The notes beneath the pieces were generated by a model. It searched no databases. It saw only the letters and a list, made by a program, of their open reading frames with translations, and was not told the DNA's origin. The position numbers were made by a program, and so were the translations under genes. DNA of 64,000 nucleotides from Acidobacteriaceae bacterium (lineage in GTDB: Bacteria; Acidobacteriota; Terriglobia; Terriglobales; Acidobacteriaceae): the NCBI GenBank assembly GCA_028283625.1, contig JAPWKG010000007.1:1-64000 (forward strand), in the 5' to 3' direction. Positions 17,961 through 26,555 of this stretch are shown in pieces (position 1 is the stretch's first letter; each line of letters starts with the position of its first letter).

Positions 17961-18965
17961 TTAGGCAACCAGCGGCTTTACCCGTGTTCCAAGAAGCTCG
18001 ATAGCCCGCATCTGCTGCGCATGCGTAACACCGCCGCCGCTCATGTGCAGGCTAACGCGGCTAACGCCTCCCAGTACCTCGTCGTAGTACTTCATCTTGG
18101 CGGCAACCGTTTCCGGATCACCGACCAGGAACGCCGAGGTCGGCGAGCATTGCGCCACAAAGCCTTGCTTGGAAATCGGCCCCCAGCCGCGCTCGCCCCC
18201 GATCCGGGTGTAAACCTCCTCGTACATAGGCCAATACTGTTCTATCGCCTGCTCCGTGGTATCCGCCACAAAACCAAGACCGTGGATGCCGACATCGGGC
18301 GTACCAGCATGGCCTGCACGCTGCCAGGCCGCGCGGTAGTGATCCACAAGCGGACGGAAGCGATGCGGCTCTCCACCGATGATCGCCACCGTCAGCGGCA
18401 AACCAAGCAGACCCGCACGGGCAAAACTGTTCGGGGTGCCCCCTACGCCAAGACGTACCGGCAGCACCTCCTGCACAGGACGCGGATAAACCGGCTGCCC
18501 GGTCAACGGTGCGCGGAACTTGCCCTCCCAATACACCTTGGTTTGCGTTCTTAGCTCAAGCAACAGATCCAGCTTTTCAGCAAATAATTCGTCGTACTGG
18601 TTCAGATCAAAACCGAAGAGCGGATAGGACTCGATGAAGGAACCACGGCCCACCACAATCTCTGCCCGTCCGTTGGAGATCAGATCGATCGTTGCGAAGT
18701 CCTGAAAGATGCGGATCGGGTCATCCGAGCTGAGCACGGTTACCGCGCTCGCCAGACGAATTTTCTCGGTACGCGAGGCTGCGGCGGCCAGAAAAATCGC
18801 CGGGCTCGATGCCAGATACTCCTGACGGTGGTGTTCACCGATCCCAAAGAGATCGACGCCGGTCTGATCCGCAAGCTCTATCTCTGCCAATAGATTTTGG
18901 GCACGCTGAGCTGCTGTTTCTCCAAAACGGCTGACTACTACAAAGCTGTCGATTCCTACCTGCAT
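17961..18965 (-). CDS. LLM-class flavin-dependent oxidoreductase
   Basis: This 334-residue bacterial-luciferase-like TIM-barrel protein begins MQVGIDSFVVVS. Visible features are GVDLFGIGEHHRQEYL (the EHH stretch of this subgroup), RLASAVTVLSSDDPIRIFQDFATIDLIS, GRAEIVVGRGSF, and the C-terminal FLVGDPETVAAKMKYYDEVL. Family members use reduced FMN (or F420) to oxidise varied small molecules; the substrate is not predictable. I chose the ATG at 18965 because it begins the first barrel strand. It is divergent from a MarR gene 80 bases away with a palindrome between them, so it is probably the regulator's target. Confidence 0.85.
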   Translation of the reverse strand: MQVGIDSFVVVSRFGETAAQRAQNLLAEIELADQTGVDLFGIGEHHRQEYLASSPAIFLAAAASRTEKIRLASAVTVLSSDDPIRIFQDFATIDLISNGRAEIVVGRGSFIESYPLFGFDLNQYDELFAEKLDLLLELRTQTKVYWEGKFRAPLTGQPVYPRPVQEVLPVRLGVGGTPNSFARAGLLGLPLTVAIIGGEPHRFRPLVDHYRAAWQRAGHAGTPDVGIHGLGFVADTTEQAIEQYWPMYEEVYTRIGGERGWGPISKQGFVAQCSPTSAFLVGDPETVAAKMKYYDEVLGGVSRVSLHMSGGGVTHAQQMRAIELLGTRVKPLVA

Positions 18966-19003
18966 GATGTTTCCTATCCGTAGCACCGCCGAGGCACCAC
19001 TTT

Positions 19004-19028
19004 GCATCCAATACAAATATATTGATGC
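19004..19028. promoter_or_regulatory. Palindromic operator between oxidoreductase and MarR genes
   Basis: GCATCCAATA, a 6-base spacer, and TATTGATGC form an almost perfect inverted repeat in the middle of the 80-base divergent intergenic region. Size and AT-rich centre fit a MarR dimer site, from which the regulator could control both genes. This is inferred from position and symmetry. Confidence 0.6.
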
Positions 19029-19045
19029 TAATAGGATCGGGAACG

Positions 19046-19558
19046 ATGCAAAACGCCCTCAAATCACACCACGCTTCCACCAAATCGCGGAATGAGAAGA
19101 AAAGCGGTAAGGAGAACGATCCAGACGGCCTCCGCATCTGGCTGCTCCTCATCAAGAGCTATCACTCGCTGCTGGAGTGCACCGCGCATACCCTGCGCGC
19201 GAGCGGGCTGGGGGACTCCGACTTCCGTGTTCTGGAAGCTCTGCTGCACAAAGGCCCTCTCCCGGTGAATACCATCGGCGCCAAGGTCTTTCTTGCACCT
19301 GGATCAATCAGCGTCGCCGTGGACCGCCTGCTGCACAACGGTCTGGTTACGCGAGACCTCAGCACGGCCGATCGCCGCGTGCGCATGGTTTCGCTCACCA
19401 CGAAAGGCCGCGACCTTATCGAACAGGTTTTTGCCGAGCATGCCGCACAGATCAACGCTCTTACCGCGGAGATGCCCGGGAAGGAGCGCCGTCGCTTGGC
19501 CGATAGCCTGAAATGGCTGGGCAAACGAGCCGCCCAGCAGCTTCCAGAGCAGCATTAG
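19046..19558 (+). CDS. MarR-family transcriptional regulator
   Basis: This 170-residue winged-helix regulator has a Lys/Ser-rich N-terminal tail of about 30 residues. The DNA-binding part reads VNTIGAKVFLAPGSISVAVD (recognition helix), then the wing LSTADRRVRMVSLTTKGRDL, a classic MarR wing with the Asp-Arg pair. C-terminal helices for dimerisation follow. It is divergent from the flavin oxidoreductase, with an inverted repeat between. The usual logic is that a ligand or oxidant releases repression of the neighbouring enzyme gene; that is inferred here. ATG at 19046 is preferred over one at 19022, which lies inside the operator. Confidence 0.85.
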   Translation: MQNALKSHHASTKSRNEKKSGKENDPDGLRIWLLLIKSYHSLLECTAHTLRASGLGDSDFRVLEALLHKGPLPVNTIGAKVFLAPGSISVAVDRLLHNGLVTRDLSTADRRVRMVSLTTKGRDLIEQVFAEHAAQINALTAEMPGKERRRLADSLKWLGKRAAQQLPEQH

Positions 19559-19647
19559 GTCGTCGCACCCTCGCGAAGCCCGAATCCATGCACGCCAAAG
19601 GGCTCCCGCATGTTCCAATAGAGAGCTGAGGATCTGAGAACAGCACC

Positions 19648-20748
19648 ATGGCATTGAACTGCGGTATTGTCGGTCTGCCCAACGTGGGCAAGAGCACCAT
19701 TTTCAACGCGCTGACGGCGGCGGAAGCCCAGGCAGCGAACTATCCCTTCTGCACCATCGATCCGAACGTCGGCATTGTGCCGGTGCCGGATACGCGCATG
19801 GATCGCATCGTCACCATGGTCAAGCCGAACTCGATTGTGCCGACGACGATGGAATTTGTCGACATTGCAGGCATCGTCGAAGGCGCATCCAAGGGCGAAG
19901 GCCTCGGCAACCAGTTCCTGTCGCACATTCGCCAGACCGACGCCATCCTGCACGTAGTGCGTTGTTTTGCTGACGACGAAGTGGTGCACGTTGCCGGGGG
20001 CGTCAATCCGCTGAACGATATCGACGTGATCAACACGGAGCTGTTGCTGGCAGATCTGGAGTCGGTTGAGAAGCGTTTGGTAAAGGCCGAAAAGGCAGCC
20101 AAGCCCGCGAACGCGCCGGCTGCGGCAAAGATCGAGTTCGAGACCGTAAAGAAGCTGCAGGCCGTGCTGGCCGAAGGCAAGCCGGCACGCACCGCCGAGC
20201 TGACCGACGAGGAAAAGCTCGTGGCACGCGATCTCTTTCTCATCACAATGAAGCCCATGCTCTACGTCGCGAACGTTGACGAAAGCTCGGTAAACACCGG
20301 CAACGAGTACACCGCAAAGGTGGACGAGCGCGCCAAGGCTGATGGCTCCGAAGTCGTGCGCATCTGCGGTGCGATGGAGTCGGAGATCTCGCGCCTTGAG
20401 CCGGCCGATCGCGTGGAGTTTCTCGAAGCCGCAGGGCTGGCAGAACCCGGTCTGAACCGCCTGATTCATGCTGCGTACAAGCTACTCGGCCTGATCACGT
20501 ACTTCACCGCCGGCGTGCAGGAGGTTCGTGCGTGGACGATCCGCAAGGGCACCAAGGCTCCCGGTGCAGCCGGCGTCATCCACTCGGACTTTGAACGCGG
20601 CTTCATCAAGGCCGACACCTACAACTGCGAAGACCTCTTCCGCCTGGGAAGCGAAGGCGCTGTAAAGGATGCCGGCCTGCTCAAGAGCGAAGGCAAAGAG
20701 TACGTGGTGAAGGACGGCGACATCATGTTCTTCAAGTTCAACGTCTAG
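19648..20748 (+). CDS. ychF: Redox-regulated ATPase/GTPase YchF (OLA1-type)
   Basis: This 366-residue Obg-family P-loop NTPase prefers ATP and associates with ribosomes. Seen are G1 GLPNVGKSTIFNALT at the N-terminus, G3 DIAGIVEGASKGEGLGNQFL, a coiled helical insertion after LLLADLESVEKRL, the NVDESS stretch in place of a canonical NKxD, and a C-terminal TGS domain (FTAGVQEVRAWTIRKGTKAPGAAGVIHSDFE in part). The length is exactly that of the family. It starts at the only sensible ATG. The following ddl starts 104 bases after its stop, so the two may be cotranscribed. Confidence 0.97.
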   Translation: MALNCGIVGLPNVGKSTIFNALTAAEAQAANYPFCTIDPNVGIVPVPDTRMDRIVTMVKPNSIVPTTMEFVDIAGIVEGASKGEGLGNQFLSHIRQTDAILHVVRCFADDEVVHVAGGVNPLNDIDVINTELLLADLESVEKRLVKAEKAAKPANAPAAAKIEFETVKKLQAVLAEGKPARTAELTDEEKLVARDLFLITMKPMLYVANVDESSVNTGNEYTAKVDERAKADGSEVVRICGAMESEISRLEPADRVEFLEAAGLAEPGLNRLIHAAYKLLGLITYFTAGVQEVRAWTIRKGTKAPGAAGVIHSDFERGFIKADTYNCEDLFRLGSEGAVKDAGLLKSEGKEYVVKDGDIMFFKFNV

Positions 20749-20772
20749 CACCGCTGCCAACCAAAGCCCAGG

Positions 20773-20819
20773 GAACCGCGCTGAGTATCCGACAAGGTAC
20801 GCTCTCGCGGTTCTTCCCT
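20773..20819 (+). terminator. Possible weak hairpin after ychF
   Basis: GAACCGCG pairs with CGCGGTTC across a 25-base loop, followed by TTCCCTTT. The loop is long and the tail poor, so it may only attenuate read-through into ddl. Confidence 0.35.
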
Positions 20820-20852
20820 TTCCCGATACAAATTCCCTTGAAACTAAACAAG

Positions 20853-21965
20853 ATGGCAACCAAGAAGAAGCTTTGCGTAGGTGTATTGTTTGGCGGTCGC
20901 AGCGGAGAGCATGAGATCTCTCTGCGCTCTGCACGTTCGATCCTCGGTGCGATTGACCGTCGCAAATATGATGTGGTCGAACTGGGTATCTCCAAAGAGG
21001 GCCGCTGGCTGCAGGGCCGCGCCGCACAAAAGCTGCTCGGCCTGCCCACTGCGACCAAGCCCACGGGCAGCTCGCGCTCACTCAGCGCAGCCGCCTTCAA
21101 GCCCGGTGCAGAAACCGGCATCGACGTCGTCTTCCCGGTGCTGCACGGCACTTTTGGAGAAGATGGCACGATTCAGGGCCTCTTTGAGTTGGCCGACATC
21201 GCCTACGTTGGATCGGGTGTGCTCGGCTCCGCTGCCGGTATGGACAAGGACGCGATGAAGCGCCTCTTCGTGGCCGCCGGCCTTCCGGTCACCCCCTGGG
21301 TCACGGTGTTGCGCAGCGAGTGGCGCGCAGAACCAAAGAAGATCGTGCGCTTGATCGAGAAGAGCCTGCAGTATCCGCTCTTTGTAAAGCCTGCAAACCT
21401 CGGCAGCTCGGTCGGCATCAGCAAGGTGAAAGAGCGCGCAGAGCTGGCCAAGGCGCTCGATGAGGCAGCAAGCTTCGATCGCAAGATTGTGATCGAGCAA
21501 GGCGTTGGTGGCCCCGGCGTGAAACCACGCGAGCTGGAGATCGCCGTTCTAGGCAATGATGCTCCCGAAGCAAGCGTCGTGGGCGAGATCGTGCCCGCCA
21601 AGGAGTTCTATGACTACGAAGCCAAGTACGAGCTCAATGGACCGGACGAAAGCCTGAGCATCATCCCAGCCAAGCTCTCCAAGGCTGAGGAGAAGAAGCT
21701 GCGCACGATGGCCATTGCCGCCTTCCGTGCCTGCGATTGCGCCGGTCTTTCGCGCGTTGACTTCCTCATGGCTCCAAGGCGCGACGGCAAAGGCCAGGAG
21801 ATCGTACTCAACGAGATCAACACGCTGCCCGGATTCACCACCATCAGCATGTATCCGAAGCTATGGGCTGCAACAGGCTTGCCCTACGCCAAGCTCATCG
21901 ACCGGTTGATTGAACTGGCCGTGGAGCGCGCCAACGAGCGCAAGCAAACCCGTTTCGAAAAATAA
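20853..21965 (+). CDS. ddl: D-alanine--D-alanine ligase
   Basis: This 370-residue ATP-grasp enzyme joins two D-alanines for the peptidoglycan pentapeptide. Family marks are VGVLFGGRSGEHEISLRSA near the start, FPVLHGTFGEDGTIQGLFEL, YVGSGVLGSAAGMDKDAMKR, FVKPANLGSSVGISKV, and the C-terminal metal site VLNEINTLPGFTTISMYPKL. The VKPANLGSS/YDYEAKY pattern fits the D-Ala-D-Ala rather than the D-lactate form. The ATG at 20853 has no clear ribosome-binding site; an in-frame TTG at 20838 is possible. No other mur genes are nearby. Confidence 0.96.
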   Translation: MATKKKLCVGVLFGGRSGEHEISLRSARSILGAIDRRKYDVVELGISKEGRWLQGRAAQKLLGLPTATKPTGSSRSLSAAAFKPGAETGIDVVFPVLHGTFGEDGTIQGLFELADIAYVGSGVLGSAAGMDKDAMKRLFVAAGLPVTPWVTVLRSEWRAEPKKIVRLIEKSLQYPLFVKPANLGSSVGISKVKERAELAKALDEAASFDRKIVIEQGVGGPGVKPRELEIAVLGNDAPEASVVGEIVPAKEFYDYEAKYELNGPDESLSIIPAKLSKAEEKKLRTMAIAAFRACDCAGLSRVDFLMAPRRDGKGQEIVLNEINTLPGFTTISMYPKLWAATGLPYAKLIDRLIELAVERANERKQTRFEK

Positions 21966-21985
21966 CCGGCGTCTACGCCGCCTTT

Positions 21986-22028
21986 ACAACAACGCCGCTG
22001 CGATGATGCGCAGCGGCGTTGTTGTTTC
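21986..22028 (+). terminator. ddl terminator
   Basis: ACAACAACGCCGCTGCG and CGCAGCGGCGTTGTTGT form a perfect 17-bp stem with a 6-base loop, followed by TTTCT. It may also stop the convergent gene ending at 22065. Confidence 0.88.
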
Positions 22029-22064
22029 TCCCAAACTTTGAGCAGCATGAAGACGCTTTATGCG

Positions 22065-22766
22065 CTAGTGCGCATTGCAATGCTCCAGCGTTGGCAGCTC
22101 CATGTTGCCCGTCGCATTGCCTTTCTCCACGGCTGCTTTCTGGACCGCAAGATCAGGGATACAGAATGCTTTCCGAAGGACATCCGGCAGTACCGTTTCC
22201 TCGTAAGGCTGCTGCGTCGTGGCCTGGCTCGTCACCTTCTTGGACGCCTCGGTGAAGTCCTTCTCGTTGTGGTGCATGAGGTAGAAAGAGTACTGCTCAG
22301 TAAGGTACTGCGACCCGAAAACCTGCCCACGCCCAATGCTCTGCAGGTAACGATCAAGCGTCGCGGCTGCAATCCACTGCGACCCTGTATCGCCCAGCCC
22401 TACGGCGCGAATCGCAAGGATGTGCGCCAGCAGATAATCGCTGGGTTCTGAACTGTGCTGCAGGAGAAACGAGGCATCGTGGAAGTCCTGTGCTGTAACG
22501 ACCTTGCCTTCGCTCAACAGAACATGTACCCGCTTCAGATGATCCGCGTCATGCCGTGCGACTACGTTCCAGTCCTGCTGTTGCTGCTCATACTTTTCAG
22601 CCTGATCCTTTGGCAGCGAGCTTACTCCATCATCGGCCAGAGGAACGCCACGATCTCGCTGATCTTCAACAAACATGGCACGCACCGTAGATGGTGGCGT
22701 GGACGGAGTTTGTCCGGGAAGAGGAGCGACGCAGCAGAGCAGCGCAAGAAGTAGACGTGGGAACAT
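22065..22766 (-). CDS. Secreted DUF6624-like protein
   Basis: This 233-residue protein has a signal peptide (MFPRLLLALLCCVAPLPGQT). The mature part resembles DUF6624: a DQRDR element near the start, an Asp-containing helix with RVHVLLSEGKVVTAQDFHDA, a heptad-like stretch HILAIRAVGLGDTGSQWIAA, LDRYLQSIGRGQVFGSQY, and a Gln/Glu-rich helix. No enzymatic function is established for the family. It lies 38 bases downstream of the isomerase gene on the same strand and may share its transcript. The ATG at 22766 follows a GTG two codons upstream. The family assignment rests on pattern memory, so confidence is moderate. Confidence 0.6.
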   Translation of the reverse strand: MFPRLLLALLCCVAPLPGQTPSTPPSTVRAMFVEDQRDRGVPLADDGVSSLPKDQAEKYEQQQQDWNVVARHDADHLKRVHVLLSEGKVVTAQDFHDASFLLQHSSEPSDYLLAHILAIRAVGLGDTGSQWIAAATLDRYLQSIGRGQVFGSQYLTEQYSFYLMHHNEKDFTEASKKVTSQATTQQPYEETVLPDVLRKAFCIPDLAVQKAAVEKGNATGNMELPTLEHCNAH

Positions 22767-22804
22767 GCACACATCATACGGACAGCTCAGAGAGTGCGGG
22801 CAGC

Positions 22805-23674
22805 TCAGAGACTCAGCGACTCAAACGCCTGACGAGATTTCAGCACAGCAGCAGAGGTATCGTAGCCAAGCTCGTGCGCGATCTCCAGCATGCCGACCGG
22901 AGGCTTTGCCATCGCAGAGGAAAGTCTTGCAACCTCTTTCCAATCGATGCTGCCTTCTCCTGGCCAGAGATGCGCGTCGCGCATGCCGCCATTGTCATGC
23001 AGATGCAACTCACGCAACCTGTCGCCAAAGACCGCAAATGCCTGTGCGATGCCGGATTTGGCCTCGGATCGCGGGGTCTCCGGCAGAGCCGGAATCGCGA
23101 TATGCGCGTGACCGACATCGAGGCAGAATCCGATCCCGTCGAAGTGGCCGATCTGCACGATCTCGACCAGGTGCTCCGGCGTAGCAACCTCGTTACTTAG
23201 GTTCTCCAGCAACAGCTCCACGCCCAGGGGTGAAGCAAACGCCTTCAGATGCTCCAGCGCAGTGAGCGAATCATCGATCGCGCGCGTGCTCCACCTGTCC
23301 TCATTCATTCCGAGATGAATTACCGCAAAGCGCATAGGGATCTGCTCCGCAGCTTCGAGCGCACGCTTGGCCTCATCCATGGCAAGAATACGATCGCCTT
23401 TGTTCTGGCTGATCAGGTTCAGCGAGGGCGCGCTGTGCCGGCTCCACTCCTGCCCATCTTCGTGGGAGTAAAGCGGCATGTGCATCGAAGCCACAACCTC
23501 GTTGGAACGGAACCAGCTGGCCATCTCACGAACGGCGTAGCGATCGGTGTAATCGAAGTGGTGCCGTGCGGCGAAGAGCTCAATCTGCGTGGCCCCTGAG
23601 CCCAACAGCGTATTCATCAGCGCCGGGGTAAGACGTTGCGGCAGGACGAGGTGCGTAGAAAGACCAGCATGCAT
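22805..23674 (-). CDS. Sugar phosphate isomerase/epimerase family (xylose-isomerase-like TIM barrel)
   Basis: This 289-residue protein of the AP-endonuclease 2/xylose-isomerase-like superfamily shows metal-binding acid and histidine residues at barrel strand ends: ASMHMPLYSHE, FAVIHLGMNED, VELLLENLSNE (Glu), IGFCLDVGHAHI (Asp, His), LRELHLHDNGGMRDAHLWPG, and a last strand Glu in VGMLEIAHELG. Family members isomerise sugars or hydrolyse phosphosugars with divalent metals; the substrate is not identifiable. It could equally be an endonuclease IV relative, but the short length and missing EndoIV signatures argue against DNA repair. It is followed closely by the DUF6624-like gene. Confidence 0.75.
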   Translation of the reverse strand: MHAGLSTHLVLPQRLTPALMNTLLGSGATQIELFAARHHFDYTDRYAVREMASWFRSNEVVASMHMPLYSHEDGQEWSRHSAPSLNLISQNKGDRILAMDEAKRALEAAEQIPMRFAVIHLGMNEDRWSTRAIDDSLTALEHLKAFASPLGVELLLENLSNEVATPEHLVEIVQIGHFDGIGFCLDVGHAHIAIPALPETPRSEAKSGIAQAFAVFGDRLRELHLHDNGGMRDAHLWPGEGSIDWKEVARLSSAMAKPPVGMLEIAHELGYDTSAAVLKSRQAFESLSL

Positions 23675-23741
23675 GGCATCGTTAGGCTAGCGCATCGCGC
23701 GGTGAGTATGGGTAGAATCCGCAGGCAGCACCGTACAGCAC

Positions 23742-23775
23742 ACAAGAAAAACGAGGTGGCTACAGAGCCACCTCG
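23742..23775 (-). terminator. ggt terminator
   Basis: CGAGGTGGCT and AGCCACCTCG form a perfect 10-bp stem with a 4-base loop. The minus strand continues TTTTTCTTG. It lies 26 bases past the ggt stop. Confidence 0.88.
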
Positions 23776-23801
23776 CCGTTGCAGTGCAGAGCACGCCGGG
23801 A

Positions 23802-25625
23802 CTAATAACCGGCCGCTTTGCCATAATCGTGTCGCTTATCTTGCCCGCCGCTCAGCATACCGGTCTTGGGATCGACGGCAATCAGCTCGGAGTCTCCCCA
23901 AACACCAGCGTTCTTTTCGTCAAACTCCGCCTTGCGCTTGGTCGTATACCCCCGTTCCTTCATGGCATCCACCGTGGCAACGGGGAAGTTCTTTTCAAAC
24001 TGCAGGATGTCCGGAAGGTACTGATGGTGGAAGCGTGGAGCATCTGCGGCCTGCTGAATATTCAGGCCGTTGTCCACGACCGAGATCAGGTCATTGGCAA
24101 CCGTCGTAATAATCGTGGAGCCGCCCGGCGAGCCAAGCACCAGCCGCAGCTTGCCCGGCTTATACACGCGATGCTTGCCCAAACCGATTGTCAGGCCCGG
24201 CTCGCTGACGATGGTCGGCGTCATCGAGCTGAGCGGACGCTTGCCCGGAGCGATCGCATTCGCAGGACCCTGAATCAGACCGAATCCGTTCGGCACGCCC
24301 ATCTTGCTGGCAAAGTCATCCATCTCATCGTTGAGCAGGAAGCCGAGATGGCCCACCGTCACCCCCGAGCCGAACGTAAAGTTCAGCGTGTAGGTAGAGC
24401 TCACCGCGTTGCCCTCGGCATCGACCACGGAAAAGTGCGTCGTCTGTGGCGACTCATGCACCGGCTTGTCGTCTTCCTTGGGCGGCTCCGGCATAAAGCC
24501 TGCCGGACGCACCAGATCCTTTGACGGCGTCGCCTTCTCCGGATCGATCGTCTTCCGCCACGCCGCGGCATACGCCGGATCAGCCATCTGCTTCAACGGC
24601 ATCTGCATAAAGTCAGGATCGCCTAGGTAATCACCGCGATCCATATAGGCACGCCGGAAGGCTTCCGTGATGAGGTGGACCTGCTCCGGAGAGCGGTCAG
24701 CGCCCAGCTTCGCCAGATCATAGCCTTGCAGAATGTTCAACGTCTCCAACAGCACAATGCCGCCCGACGAGGGCGGAGGAGAGGTCAACACCTCCAGCCC
24801 GCGGTAGTGCCCCACCAAGGGCTCACGCTCCTTGCACTCATACGCGGCAAGATCGGCGCTCGTAATCAGGCCATCGTTCTGCTTCTCGTAATCCGCAATC
24901 TCCTGCGCCAGCTTGCCTTTGTAGAAGTCCTCCGGGTTTGCCGCGATACGCTCAAGCGTCTGCGCCAGCTCAGGCTGCCGGAAGACCTCACCCGCCTTGT
25001 AATAATTGCCGTCGCGCTGAAAGACATGGTGCGACTCAGGAGTATGGTTCAGGATCGGGTCATGAAGGTTATTGGCCTCCATCTCCGTCAACGAATAGCC
25101 ATCGCGCGCAAGCCGAATCGCCGGCTGCATCACACGCTTCATGCCCAGCTTGCCGAAGTGCTCCTCAGCATAGGTCAGGCCAGCCACCGTTCCCGGAACA
25201 CCGGAGGCCTTCGGCCCTACGGTCGATAGCTTTGGGATGATGTTGCCCTCTTTATCGAGATACATGTCTCGGCTCGCGGCCCCCGGCGCCTTCTCGCGGT
25301 AGTCCAGAAAACGGGGCTTGCCCTCGGCCAGCCTGGTACTTGCTGGGCGGATGAGCATGAAGCCCCCACCCCCGATGTTGCCCGCTTGCGGGTACGTCAC
25401 CGCCAGGGCAAAACCGACCGCGACCGCTGCGTCCACGGCGTTTCCACCGGCCTTCAGGATCTCCAAACCAGCATCGGAAGCATCATGCTGGATGCTGACG
25501 ACCATGGCATGACGGGCCGTCACCGGCTTGGTATCGGGCATGGGTTGAGCGGTGCGCTGGGCGAAGCCCTCCGTCGTTACGGTGACGATCGACAGGGCAA
25601 GAGCGGCGGAAAAAACCTTTTTCAC
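23802..25625 (-). CDS. ggt: Gamma-glutamyltransferase precursor
   Basis: This 607-residue periplasmic Ntn-hydrolase is made as a proenzyme that self-cleaves before a catalytic threonine. A signal peptide (MKKVFSAALALSIVTVTTEG, ending FAQ) is followed by the large-subunit signature LEILKAGGNAVDAAVAVGFA and TYPQAGNIGGGGFML. The autoprocessing site is SPQTTHFSVVDAEGNAVSST (Thr near residue 396). Small-subunit substrate loops are LNDEMDDF and KRPLSSMTPTIV. It transfers or hydrolyses gamma-glutamyl groups of glutathione and peptides. The start is GTG at 25625, preceded by GAGGAA at good spacing; the frame is open upstream to 25742 but without signal-peptide character. Confidence 0.95.
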   Translation of the reverse strand: MKKVFSAALALSIVTVTTEGFAQRTAQPMPDTKPVTARHAMVVSIQHDASDAGLEILKAGGNAVDAAVAVGFALAVTYPQAGNIGGGGFMLIRPASTRLAEGKPRFLDYREKAPGAASRDMYLDKEGNIIPKLSTVGPKASGVPGTVAGLTYAEEHFGKLGMKRVMQPAIRLARDGYSLTEMEANNLHDPILNHTPESHHVFQRDGNYYKAGEVFRQPELAQTLERIAANPEDFYKGKLAQEIADYEKQNDGLITSADLAAYECKEREPLVGHYRGLEVLTSPPPSSGGIVLLETLNILQGYDLAKLGADRSPEQVHLITEAFRRAYMDRGDYLGDPDFMQMPLKQMADPAYAAAWRKTIDPEKATPSKDLVRPAGFMPEPPKEDDKPVHESPQTTHFSVVDAEGNAVSSTYTLNFTFGSGVTVGHLGFLLNDEMDDFASKMGVPNGFGLIQGPANAIAPGKRPLSSMTPTIVSEPGLTIGLGKHRVYKPGKLRLVLGSPGGSTIITTVANDLISVVDNGLNIQQAADAPRFHHQYLPDILQFEKNFPVATVDAMKERGYTTKRKAEFDEKNAGVWGDSELIAVDPKTGMLSGGQDKRHDYGKAAGY

Positions 25626-25977
25626 GCTATTCCTCAAAAAATAATGGGAGTCTTCCAAAGAATAACCGCGCTTTGAACGAAGGCTGGCGATGTTCGAACG
25701 TTCACCCCCACTCGAAAGAACACCCGGACAAAGGTTCCGCATTGCTTATGAGACCCCCAAAGGGCGAGTAGCGCCTGCCCAGACAACGCGCGCGGCATCA
25801 TTTTCGAAAACTATTCTCTTTTGAATGAGCAAGATAAATTGGATCACTCAAAACATGAGTGTATTTGTGTCACATTTCATGCAACTTGGTGCTAAGATTT
25901 GCGTCTAAGAGAGTGTGAGGCGGCGAGAAGCCAGCGCACAGATCTTAGAAACCTTTAGATACATGGAGATACAGGCA
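25626..25977. other. Divergent intergenic region between ggt and hsp20
   Basis: These 352 bases hold no recognisable gene. The right half is AT-rich and contains the inverted repeat listed at 25845. A TAAGAT element at about 25894 could be the -10 box of hsp20, but no good -35 is evident at the normal distance. Confidence 0.5.
25845..25861. promoter_or_regulatory. Inverted repeat upstream of hsp20
   Basis: CACTC, a 7-base spacer and GAGTG lie about 120 bases before the hsp20 start. The half-sites match the inner part of the HrcA CIRCE element (CACTC-N9-GAGTG), but the spacer is two bases short, so it is only CIRCE-like. A heat-shock repressor site is possible. Confidence 0.4.
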
Positions 25978-26493
25978 ATGACGATGACCCGGTTCGTACC
26001 CTTTCGCAGCGGAGTGAGTGACGTGGCGGTGCTTCAAAACCGCCTGAACGCAATCTTCAGCGACTTTGCCCGTCCCGAAACTGGGACCGGGACCGAGACC
26101 CTCGCCACCGGCAACTTTGTACCTGCTGTGGACATTTATGAGGACGCACAGAAACTGGTGCTCAAACTCGAAGTCCCTGGCATCAAGCCGTCTGATCTGG
26201 ACATTCGGGTTGAAGGCCGTACGCTGACCGTCAAAGGCCAGCGCTCCTTCGACAACGAGGAGAAGGAAGAGAACTTCCACCGCATCGAGAGGCGCTTTGG
26301 TTCCTTTGTTCGCAGCTTTACGCTGCCCACGACCGTCGACGCAGAAACGGTAAACGCTACCAGTGCCGACGGCGTTCTGACGCTAACGCTGGCCAAGAAG
26401 CCGGAAGCCAAGCCCAAGCAGATCGAAGTGAAGGTTGCTGCAACCACGGCAACCGGCCAGGTGGCAGCTGAAGCGGCCCAGACGAAGGCCTAA
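25978..26493 (+). CDS. Small heat shock protein, Hsp20/alpha-crystallin family
   Basis: This 171-residue ATP-independent holdase keeps unfolding proteins soluble until the ClpB/DnaK machinery refolds them. An N-terminal arm (FVPFRSGVSDVAVLQNRLNA) precedes the alpha-crystallin domain at about residues 40-140: VPAVDIYEDAQKLVLKLEVP, DIRVEGRTLTVKGQRS, and the strand GVLTLTLAKK closing with the usual A-x-x-x-G-V-L-T-L signature. The C-terminal tail is Ala/Lys-rich. I chose the ATG at 25978 (GGAG nine bases upstream). The clpB gene lies 0.8 kb downstream, which gives a small stress-protein neighbourhood. Confidence 0.93.
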   Translation: MTMTRFVPFRSGVSDVAVLQNRLNAIFSDFARPETGTGTETLATGNFVPAVDIYEDAQKLVLKLEVPGIKPSDLDIRVEGRTLTVKGQRSFDNEEKEENFHRIERRFGSFVRSFTLPTTVDAETVNATSADGVLTLTLAKKPEAKPKQIEVKVAATTATGQVAAEAAQTKA

Positions 26494-26520
26494 GAGAAGT
26501 CTGCCAACACGGAGAGAGAA

Positions 26521-26555
26521 ACGGGCCCCGGTAACGCTATGGGGCCCGTATTTTT
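26521..26555 (+). terminator. hsp20 terminator
   Basis: ACGGGCCCC and GGGGCCCGT form a perfect 9-bp stem with an 11-base loop, followed by ATTTTT. It ends where the convergent DUF1275 gene ends. Confidence 0.92.

Noticed and set aside
25826-25880. A true HrcA CIRCE element upstream of hsp20
   Set aside because: Only the five-base inner half-sites match and the spacer is 7 rather than 9, so it is reported only as CIRCE-like.
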